A stretch of DNA of 64,000 bases from Bremia lactucae. Its lineage: Eukaryota > Oomycota > Peronosporomycetes > Peronosporales > Peronosporaceae. The stretch's first letter is position 1; the number at the start of each line of letters is the position of its first letter. This document shows, one piece after another, positions 44,249-52,932 of this stretch. The notes under the pieces were generated by a model, which saw only the letters and a list, made by a program, of their open reading frames with translations, was not told where the DNA came from and searched no databases. Both the position numbers and the translations under genes were made by a program. The stretch covers positions 2,726,725 through 2,790,724 of the forward strand of contig NC_090617.1 of assembly GCF_004359215.1 (NCBI RefSeq), written 5' to 3'.

Positions 44249-45952
44249 CTGACTCGGTATGCAATTATACGCGTCATGCATGCGTTTAGCTTAAAATTAT
44301 TAAGTACATTCCGACATATCATTTCAATGTATTAAAAGTAAAGGAGCAACGCGTAATTTGATCTAATCTGAGCCATTCTTAAAGCGAAGAAGGCATCTAA
44401 AAAGGGACAGTGCTGATAATACGGTCATATAGAAGTGAAATAACAACTCGAAATTTTTTGCAAATTTTGTACTCTCAGAAGAATGAAGCTTAAGGCAAAA
44501 AGACGGCGAAGCAATCATATTGAGCGATAAGAAACTGATAGTGAATATTCGATGCGTTTTGAGTCAGGCATCGACACAAACACATTTGTATAATAAGTTT
44601 TCACATTGGTGTTGGTCTACTAGACGACAACGGCAAGCCTAAACAGTACAATTTGACACAAAAGTAAGAAGCGTAAGGATGCCTCGTGCTTGGATATTAG
44701 TATTAATCGACGCATTCATGAGATGCAAAGCATTTTAGAATAACTTTGTATGAATTGGCTTAATGACAATACTGTCATCTAAACAGCGTGCGAAATGTCT
44801 TCGAGACAGGCAAATCGCGTGTCTGAGGGGCAACTAGTGTTTGCCGGTCTTCCAGTTCGGGCAGCGGTCTTCTGCCTTGACGCCGACTAGCGCAGTATCG
44901 ATGTGCTGGCCACATCCCTTCCACGTAGCTTTGTGGCAGGAGGAGCATTCAACTTTCATGCACATTCTCGATATCCTTTGGTTGCTTTAGCTTGTTCGCA
45001 AATGGTTGGAGAAAATGCCGACAGATTCTTCTTTGCTCAATTTTTCAATAGAAGTTTCGAATATCTCGATATTCAAGAGATTGTGGCCAATCCAAACGAA
45101 TTAGCAGCGTTTTCAAAAAGATTTTTTTGCGAGTTTTCGCTTCATAAATATGAGAATATAATTTACCTTTAAGAGTTTGACTATTTATTAAAATGTTATA
45201 TTTCTCCAAATTGAATAATTTATAAGGTAATATTTCACTTACAGTTCAGAATAACATTTCGTCGGGGAACTCAACACGTGCTACGAAAAGATTAACATGA
45301 CCCAGCATATTGCACTCCCATTCCTTTAATTCACTAAAACTGCCGCGGAGCTTCCAAACGCTCAAAACTTTGCACGAGTTTGTAGAAGACGATGAACTTG
45401 GATCTACTAAATGGCACGGGTGCGCTGTTTGACTTATGTATATCGTTTGATTCCCGCTGGCTAAGGGGACCATATTCTGGCATGTAGAGTTTAACAAGCT
45501 TCTGCCAATATTCCGCAAGATTCATGGCATCTGATTGGTAAAAAAACGAAGAATAAAAATAATAAAAATAATAAATTATTAAAATGTGTAAGGATAAACT
45601 TGACTGCCGTATTATAATGTTTCGACGACTTTACCGCCATCTAACCCATTGGCACAACAGGATATCCACGCAGCTGGCTTTTCTAAATTTTACCAATAGC
45701 ATTGCAGTCTAAATAGGAAGCTTTTAAACTTCAACAAGCGCTATATTATTACGAAATACTAATTTATAAAGGAAATTTCTTTTTATGGGGTTGACATCTT
45801 CGTCAAAAAGATATTCAATTTTGGAATTCATGCAACTATCCTTCTTATTAAATTTTTTTCGCTAACGAGGCTTTCCATTCCATGTCACAAATTTCCACAC
45901 TTAGTACTCCAATGTTTTATCGCCCCGCTCCTTTCCTTTTATCGTCCGTCCC
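44249..45952. other. Gene-poor region with unassigned ORFs
   Basis: About 1.7 kb. ORFs at 44903-45172 (plus) and 45334-45525 plus 45246-45518 (minus, different frames; MNLAEYWQKLVKLYMPEYG) have partly natural composition. They match nothing I know and no splice model joins them convincingly. The rest is A-T-rich. Confidence 0.35.
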
Positions 45953-48900
45953 ATGCCGCACGAGTGCAAGTTCCACAACTGGAACGAGCGCTTCAAATTG
46001 CTCTTCCACGCCGAAAAAGCGCTACCACCATCGGAAACATTCCGCACGGCTGGCATCGCGGTGCACGGCCCCGATGGTCGCATCCAAGTTGACGTCGCCG
46101 AGGAAGACGAGATTGATTTAAACGCGCTACGTCGTCAGTCTCAAAGCACCTTTGACGAAGAAGACGACTTGGGGCTCGAAAGACCTCGTTGTCCACCACA
46201 ACTCACGATTTGCATCCTCATCGTCGGTACACGCGGCGATGTCCAACCGTTTGTAGCCATTGCGAGACGCTTGCAACAAGACGGACATCGTGTCCGTCTC
46301 GCCACGCACGCCATCTACCGTGACTTGGTGACGAGCAATCAAGTGGAATTCTACCCCTTAGGAGGCGATCCGAAGGAATTAGCTGCCTATATGGTCAAAA
46401 CGGGTGGCCACCTTATTCCAACCAAAGTCGAGACGATTCAGAAAGATTTGCCTCGAAATTTACAAATGATTGATGAAATTTTACAATCTACCTGGCCTGC
46501 CGTAACTGCACCGGATCCAGAAGGAGGGGGACTTAATATCAAAGGCCCCGTCTTTCGAGCACAAGCGATTATCTCGAATCCAGTAACGTATGGACATATT
46601 CACGTGGCCGAGCGACTGGGTGTACCTCTTCATATTATGTTTCCTCAGCCGTGGGTCCCAACCACAGCGTTTCCTCATCCATTGGCCAATATGCTGTACT
46701 CTGGCAAGGCCCAGAAACGAAATTATTTATCGTATAAACTTGTTGATTTGCTCATGTGGCAAGGTACGGAAGGCATTGTAAATGAATTTCGAACGCAGCA
46801 ATTAGGACTGCGAAAGATTCGAATTGGCGATGGCGGTCGTGACATGCTCTTGGATTTGCAGATTCCTCATGCATTTATGTGGAGTCCTGCGCTCGTTCCA
46901 AAACCCAAGGATTGGGGGGATTTATACGATGTGGTCGGGACGGTTGCATTGAAAGACACAGCGTCTTCGTATACGCCATCTCCCGAGTTAGAAGCATTTT
47001 TAAGCCATGAAGAAGGACCGATTTTTGTTGGTTTTGGCTCCATGGTGCTACAAGATCCAAAGAAAACGACCGAAATGATTATTGAAGCCGCAAAACAAGC
47101 CAACGTGCGTGTATTGATTCAGTCAAGTTGGAGTGACATGGCCGGGAGTGTACGTGTGCCAGACTTTGTGTTTTTTCTTGGAAATTGTCCTCATGATTGG
47201 CTCTTGCCACGTGTGAGCGCGGTTGTTCATCATGGAGGAGCAGGGACGACAGCAGCAGGGCTATTAGCTGGCAAACCGACATTTATTGTCCCCTTCTTTG
47301 GTGATCAACCTTTTTGGGGATGGGCGATACATCAAGCAGGAGTGGGTGTGCCACCGTGTCCAATTGAGAAATTAAGTATTAAACTATTACGACTTGCCTT
47401 TCAAGCTCTTCAAAGACCAAAAATACGTCGGCAAGCTTTGGAACTTCAGCAAAAAATGCAGCAAGAAGACGGTGTTGAAGAAGCTGTTCGGAGTTTTTAT
47501 CGTCATTTACCGATTCAAAATATGTGCTGTGATCTTGGGGATGGTCGTGTCGCGACAAAGTGGTGCCGAACGAATCAATTAAAACTCTGTGACGTGTGTG
47601 ACTTTGTGATTGCATCTCAACCAGAAAACTTTGATCGAAAAGTAGTCGAGTACCATTGTGTTGACTACACGGCTCGTGGACCTGCTCATGGATTTGCAGG
47701 GGCTTCGTCAGGTGCTGCTGCATTCTTTCACGAATTGGGTGGTGCGGTTAAAGACGTGATTGTTAAGCCTGCTAGAGGATTCCGAGAAGATGGTCCAAAG
47801 GGAGCTGTGATTGGCGTGATTAAAGGGATGACAGGCCTAGTGATTCGTCCAGTGCATGGCGTGGCGTTATTTGCGGATCATATTGCAGCTGGCCATGCGA
47901 ATTACTTTAGTGAAAGTGGCCATCGACGACGTGGAAGCGTCTTTGACAAGACGTTGATGTTAGCTTTAGGAATGGAAAACGGGCTAGTCGATTCCCATGC
48001 TTTAGGTGGGAGCTCGGAAGAGCTTGAAACGTTTCAATTAATTGGACAAAAAAAAGTAAGTCGACGGAAAGTGGAGCTTTACGTGTCAGATCAGGATAAG
48101 GTCTCGTATCAAGCGCGCTTTCTTGAAATCTTAAACGAAAAGGAGAATTTGGAATACTCGCTTGATCGCATTGAACGGAGTTCCTCTGTTTCCTTAGGAT
48201 CGTCCGATAGGGAGAGTGAAACTTCGCCACGAGAGAAGATAACAATCGTTTCGGCCGACTTTACGGCAAGTGGGAATATTGGCGTCAAATTTAACGTTGG
48301 TTCTAAAGTTCCTGACATGATAAGTAATGCTCAAATGGAAAAGTGGCAGCAGTATTCTCGGCAGCAACAAATAAAGTCAGAGCAATTGCTACAGAGCTTT
48401 TCAAAGACGACTGTACCACCAATGAATATTTGCCTTGCTACCATTGGTACATGGGAGAACAATATCAAGCAACTCGTGGCAATTGGTGTGCGCATGGCTG
48501 CTGATGGTCATCGTGTTCGAATTGCAGTAAATGAAGAGTTTCGAGCTGAAATTATTGATCGTGGCTTGGAATTTTTTCCTTTGGCGGGTGCAATGAGAAA
48601 TTTACATGATTTTATCAAATTCTTACATGACACAAAGAAGGCCAACATTTTACAAAAGCATTTGGCGGGACGATTGGTTGTAGGACCTTTTCGAGACTTG
48701 ATTTTTTCTCTATGGCCTGCAGCCAATGGCGCTGATCCACATGGTCGTGGGCAAGGCATTCCTGGTGAGCATTTTCGAGCCGATGCATTATTGTGGCATC
48801 CATTGCTGTTTGGACACGTGCATATTGCCGAGCGGCTTGGAATTCCACTTCAGTGCTTTGGTTTGTTGCCTTTATCACCAACATTTGCAATTCCTCATGT

Positions 48901-50227
48901 GCTGAGTGCATTTCTCATGGACGACACGAGTCACCTTGGCTGGGAATTCAAAAAGACCAATTATTTATCCTATGGGGTAGTAGATGCCTTATTATGGCGG
49001 GGCATGCATGAAATCCTAACTGATTTTCGAGAACATATTGGACTGAAAAGACGCTGTAATCAGCCAAGCCGTCTTGTGGAGTGGCAAATTCCCCATATCT
49101 ACCTATGGAATCCTGCTTTAATGCACCGACCGATTGATTGGGGGCATGAACTTAGTGTGGTTGGGTACGTAACGCTCCAAGACGAGCGAGAAATTGACAA
49201 GATGCGGAAGTATAAGTGGAGCCGATCGCTGAATGAATTCACACTGGCCACTCGTCTTCCAATCATTTTCGTGGGGGTATCAGCGAATTGGTTAGCATCG
49301 ATTGAAATTGATCAGCTCGTGTGTCAGATTGACAAAGCCGCGGAACAAGCGAATGTTAAAATTATCTTTCAAGCATGCGACGAAGAAACTCAACGGTCGC
49401 TCTATCACACTGAAAATATATATCAAGTGGAGAGTGACATTCCATACTCTTTGATTCTTCGCAAGGTAGTGGCTACGATTAATTGGGGCGATCCTGCGAT
49501 CGTGGAAGAGGGGCTTGCTGCAGGCAAGCCTGTTGGTATATGCGCGAGTGTGTCGACCCAGTATTACACAGCGTATATGTGCGTGGCTGCAGGTGTTGGT
49601 ATTCCACCAATTGATGTTAAGACAATAACAATGGAATCGCTGGTACTGTCATTTCGTCAAATTGTTGAGCCAAAATTACGGAAGAAAGCAGTAGAAATGG
49701 CCAAAACATTTAATTCAGACAAGGCTCTTGAAACCGCAGTGGCCAACTTTTACATGAATTTGCCGCTGCGAGCCATGCGTTGCGATATCGATGAGAATAA
49801 AATTGCTCGTATTTACGATCCTCGCTTGGAGCTGAAATTGTCCTTTGAAGCGTATATTGCTATCCAACCGCTTCGCTTTCATACCGACACGAATGATGTT
49901 ATTTATAGACCGCTGTATTACGATGGCCATACTCCAGCCAAGTATTCACTTCGAAGCCTCGAGAATGACCAGAAAGTAATTGATAAGAAACCGTATTATG
50001 GACTTAATATCATTCAGAAAGCGTTGACGTCGTTAGCGTCGCATAGCTCGATTGAGTCGGATCTAGAAGCCCCTCGAGCAACATTGACCCGACTATCGAG
50101 TCGAGTTCCAATGGTCATGGAAAAACCTGTATATTGGTCAACACTAGAGGACGAAGAAAAGGAAAGAACCTTTATTTTAAAAAAATACGAGAAAGCAATT
50201 GAACAGCACGTGAATTCAAAATCTTGA
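45953..50227 (+). CDS. Double UDP-glycosyltransferase (sterol glucosyltransferase-like, GT28/UGT80 type)
   Basis: A single exon encodes 1424 residues. GT module 1 (~80-500) starts ICILIVGTRGDVQPFVAIAR and carries the acceptor-side AERLGVPLHIMFPQPWVPTT and the donor-site VHHGGAGTTAAGLLAGKP...PFFGDQPFWG, as in sterol 3-beta-glucosyltransferases. A glycine-rich linker (GVIKGMTGLVIRPVHGVALF, ~620-650) recalls the GxxxPVxG repeats of VPS13/ATG2-related lipid-transfer proteins. Module 2 (~820-1235) keeps the fold (ICLATIGTWENNIKQLVAIG, AERLGIPLQCFGLLPLSPTF). It has lost the HHGGAGT donor site, reading NWGDPAIVEEGLAAGKP, so it is probably inactive or regulatory. The acceptor is not predictable. There is no PH or GRAM domain like that in yeast Atg26. 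Confidence 0.93.
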   Translation: MPHECKFHNWNERFKLLFHAEKALPPSETFRTAGIAVHGPDGRIQVDVAEEDEIDLNALRRQSQSTFDEEDDLGLERPRCPPQLTICILIVGTRGDVQPFVAIARRLQQDGHRVRLATHAIYRDLVTSNQVEFYPLGGDPKELAAYMVKTGGHLIPTKVETIQKDLPRNLQMIDEILQSTWPAVTAPDPEGGGLNIKGPVFRAQAIISNPVTYGHIHVAERLGVPLHIMFPQPWVPTTAFPHPLANMLYSGKAQKRNYLSYKLVDLLMWQGTEGIVNEFRTQQLGLRKIRIGDGGRDMLLDLQIPHAFMWSPALVPKPKDWGDLYDVVGTVALKDTASSYTPSPELEAFLSHEEGPIFVGFGSMVLQDPKKTTEMIIEAAKQANVRVLIQSSWSDMAGSVRVPDFVFFLGNCPHDWLLPRVSAVVHHGGAGTTAAGLLAGKPTFIVPFFGDQPFWGWAIHQAGVGVPPCPIEKLSIKLLRLAFQALQRPKIRRQALELQQKMQQEDGVEEAVRSFYRHLPIQNMCCDLGDGRVATKWCRTNQLKLCDVCDFVIASQPENFDRKVVEYHCVDYTARGPAHGFAGASSGAAAFFHELGGAVKDVIVKPARGFREDGPKGAVIGVIKGMTGLVIRPVHGVALFADHIAAGHANYFSESGHRRRGSVFDKTLMLALGMENGLVDSHALGGSSEELETFQLIGQKKVSRRKVELYVSDQDKVSYQARFLEILNEKENLEYSLDRIERSSSVSLGSSDRESETSPREKITIVSADFTASGNIGVKFNVGSKVPDMISNAQMEKWQQYSRQQQIKSEQLLQSFSKTTVPPMNICLATIGTWENNIKQLVAIGVRMAADGHRVRIAVNEEFRAEIIDRGLEFFPLAGAMRNLHDFIKFLHDTKKANILQKHLAGRLVVGPFRDLIFSLWPAANGADPHGRGQGIPGEHFRADALLWHPLLFGHVHIAERLGIPLQCFGLLPLSPTFAIPHVLSAFLMDDTSHLGWEFKKTNYLSYGVVDALLWRGMHEILTDFREHIGLKRRCNQPSRLVEWQIPHIYLWNPALMHRPIDWGHELSVVGYVTLQDEREIDKMRKYKWSRSLNEFTLATRLPIIFVGVSANWLASIEIDQLVCQIDKAAEQANVKIIFQACDEETQRSLYHTENIYQVESDIPYSLILRKVVATINWGDPAIVEEGLAAGKPVGICASVSTQYYTAYMCVAAGVGIPPIDVKTITMESLVLSFRQIVEPKLRKKAVEMAKTFNSDKALETAVANFYMNLPLRAMRCDIDENKIARIYDPRLELKLSFEAYIAIQPLRFHTDTNDVIYRPLYYDGHTPAKYSLRSLENDQKVIDKKPYYGLNIIQKALTSLASHSSIESDLEAPRATLTRLSSRVPMVMEKPVYWSTLEDEEKERTFILKKYEKAIEQHVNSKS

Positions 50228-50982
50228 AGATTTACTTCACAGTACCTCCAAGCATCGAACTCGAGGTACTTCCGTGTTCACGACAGACCTGGTTCTTTTA
50301 GATTTGCGCTGTGTTTTTTTCGATTTCATTATTTATTGCCTTCAATATATTTTAGGACGTTTAGATACAATTGGTGCAAGTTTTCAGGGTAAGATTTCTG
50401 CCACCTGCGTCATTAAATTAAGCTTCTTCCGCTTGGAAGATTAAATGCACGAAATAGCAAAGAAAAGCATGTAACAGCTACTCGTCTGTGACATTGAAAT
50501 TGGAGCATGCAAATCTTAAGTGACCAGCACGGATATCGCAATGACACATGCCTTTCAATGGACATAATCGATCAACAACAAATAATAGTGATCAATTTGA
50601 AGGAAGTGTCACAGCACTTTTTTCTCTTGAAGTCTCGTTGTTTACTAATTTGTTCAATTTGCCAATTGTCAAGCTAAGGTTAACCTACCAGTGGGTTGAT
50701 CTGCCCTCTTTCTAACTCTTTGCTTGTGAATGAAAAACTGCCGTTACTTGGCCGAGTCTGTGTATCTTAACGGCAGATTGTATACGTCTTCGCGGTAGGA
50801 GCTGTGCATTCAGATGGACAGGGAACCCCAAATGACCGCCTCCATCAAGATAACCTGACCAATCTCCTCCTGGCTCGCACACGTCGCAGACGCCATGCCC
50901 TCTCGCAGCACCCAAAGGCAACAGTCGGCAACTTTCTCTGTAAAGCTAACAACTCAAAGCTTCAAGACCTTTTGGATAAACT
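50228..50982. other. Intergenic region
   Basis: No gene recognised. The ORF at 50804-51031 overlaps the next gene's start in another frame and looks fortuitous. Confidence 0.4.
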
Positions 50983-51462
50983 ATGCCTGCAACTTCGATG
51001 CGCGTTTCAGATAAAACCTTCGGAGGCATGAACTCTGGCAATAGTACATGCACGTCGTCTGTCTTTCACACGCTTTCATCGCCCACGCGTCAGCGCCATT
51101 TTGAGCTTGAAAAGCTGCGCGAATTGGCGCGTAGTGACGAATTTTCTGACAGTGAGAGTGATGGCGTTAGCGAGGATGGAAAAGAGTTAGACATGGCCGA
51201 AACGACGCCCAAATCTCGTCACTACGCCTCTTCCAGGTGGAAAAGTATTGATGTGCACCATTGGTATCAGAACAAGTTACAGAAGAAAGGCGATGTGAAG
51301 GAATACAAAGCGCACGAACGCGCCAAGGATAACGTAAATACTAGCAACAAGTTAAAGGCCGACGAGTGGGAGATCGTCAACAAGTCACCAACTTTCGGAA
51401 GCGTTGATGTGGGTAAGTCCGAGTTAGGAGGAGAGAGCTGGTTCCTACAGGACTGCGATTAG
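50983..51462 (+). CDS. Small acidic protein with canonical LIR motif
   Basis: A 159-residue single-exon ORF of unknown family. It has a Ser/Thr-rich N-terminus, a short helix (RHFELEKLRELARSDEF), an acidic Ser stretch (SDSESDGVSEDGKELDM), a basic middle (RWKSIDVHHWYQNKLQKKGD) and ADEWEIVNKSP near residue 128. WEIV preceded by Asp-Glu is an ideal ATG8-interacting (LIR) motif, W-x-x-V with upstream acids. It is low-complexity and probably disordered elsewhere. It may be an autophagy adaptor or cargo, but only the motif supports this. Met6 (MRVSDK) and Met16 are alternative starts. Confidence 0.7.
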   Translation: MPATSMRVSDKTFGGMNSGNSTCTSSVFHTLSSPTRQRHFELEKLRELARSDEFSDSESDGVSEDGKELDMAETTPKSRHYASSRWKSIDVHHWYQNKLQKKGDVKEYKAHERAKDNVNTSNKLKADEWEIVNKSPTFGSVDVGKSELGGESWFLQDCD

Positions 51463-51572
51463 TAAGAATGACTTCAACTGCAGCTAAGTCTTTGTTTACC
51501 ATTATCGTCTTTAAAAGTATCATTTTGCATTTTTTGACTTTGAGCACGCGCGTGTACTGATTACTTGAGCTA

Positions 51573-52853
51573 TTAATCAACGCGCGGACGTTTACTATGC
51601 GTTAAATATCGAGGATTCTCCTGTGACGAAAACAATGGTTCTTGACTGGTGGGAACGTTGCTTTGATACAAAAATGATCAGCAGACACGTTGCTATAGTA
51701 TCATAAGATGCCAAACACTCACTTGGTAGAATCAAGTCGTACTTCCTCCTCACAAAGAGCTTGAGATGCCGGCAGGAAGGCTGCAATAGTCGACAGCGTC
51801 AATTCGATGGAAAATCTTGCCATGGACGTCGACTCCGCCATCCATAGAACAGGACTGAGGAATTCATTACAACCAACTATTATAGATCCAAAAGCATTGA
51901 GCTTTTTCTTGATGCACGTACCTGCCACTGGCACTATAAAAAAAGGATACTTCCAGCACATCACTCGACTTGCAAAACGCAAGTAATGCCTACATAAAAC
52001 ACCATCATTAGGCATGTTCCTATCCTTTGTCACCGTAATAACTTACTCGGATCTCTTTGATGCAAAAAATTAATTGCGAGTCAATGCTATTGCTCATTGG
52101 CTGTAAAATGTACTCGCTAAAGTCAGTACTTTCGACAGCCGTCTCCGTTTGTAACTGCGGCTTGCCATCGGTAATACTGGGGAAGTAGCTCTCGAATTTC
52201 ACATGTGTCGCTGAGCACGTGACGCTCACCTCATTGCTGTGATGAATATGAGCGAGTAATGAACTTAAGTGGTGGCATCTTGTCCTCCATCGATTAGGAC
52301 ATGCATTCTTATCAAACACAGCTCGCAAGATCTGACAAGACTGCACTTTCATATGGTGTGTCTTAGTGATGTCGAAATCGCATCGCAGCTGCCAGCGTAG
52401 TTCTATACAATCAAGATCCACTTCGAAAATCTCGCTTTGTGAGGCATTTTCCTGACTCGCGTCCGCATGTTCCAGCTCTTCTTGGTCAACCAGCAGTACC
52501 AACTGGACACTTTGCACGTGCTTGAGAGAGCGAAAAACATTGCAACATGACTTGGCAAATACTTTGCACTTCAAAAACGGTGTTCGACCATTAAATCGCG
52601 CCTTTAAGATCTCTTTTGAGGTAATATTGACGCCCTCGAGGGTAACACTACATCCTTGCGACTCGGAAAAGAATGTCTTGTCCAGAACAAATTGGCCCGA
52701 GGCTGAACGTGAATCATTTAACGCACGAAGCGTAAGACGACGAGCTGTCGGTTCACACTCAATAGAAAACTCCTTGCCCACTTGAGCCAAGCACTGCAGC
52801 GCCGCGACAAACACCTTCACCGCTTCTTCGGCAATTTCAAGTTGCACCTCCAT
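51573..52853 (-). CDS. RAD9: RAD9 checkpoint clamp subunit
   Basis: Four exons: 52853-52047, 51989-51922, 51854-51723 and 51660-51573. The introns are 57, 67 and 62 nt and the product is 364 residues. The PCNA-like fold starts EVQLEIAEEAVKVFVAALQC, with FSIECEPTARRLTLRALNDS and FLKCKVFAKSCCNVFRSL. The second half has VSVTCSATHVKFESYF, LIFCIKEIR|ALLAFCKSSDVL and SGS|PVLWMAESTSMARFSIEL, matching RAD9 of the 9-1-1 (RAD9-RAD1-HUS1) DNA damage clamp. If the last intron is not used, the frame stops at 51719. A strong gtgagt donor there leads to a tail TSQEPLFSSQENPRYLTHSK then RPRVD, with two SQ/TQ-type sites and a terminal basic signal, as expected of a RAD9 tail. It is divergent from UFL1. Confidence 0.92.
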
Positions 52854-52932
52854 GTGATGCTCTCCCCAATGAGTGACATTTCTCCCTCGAAGGAATGACT
52901 TCCGCATTGAGGTGTAACATTCACTCGGCAAA
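52854..52932. promoter_or_regulatory. 79-bp divergent promoter interval, RAD9 / UFL1
   Basis: Only 79 bp separate the start codons of RAD9 (minus) and UFL1 (plus), implying overlapping promoters or a very short 5' UTR. The RAD9 frame is open upstream through this interval to an in-frame ATG at 52931, so a RAD9 start there cannot be excluded. Confidence 0.6.

Noticed and set aside
46127..49930. Minus-strand ORFs opposite the glycosyltransferase
   Set aside because: They are antisense shadows of a 1424-codon frame and show no domain.
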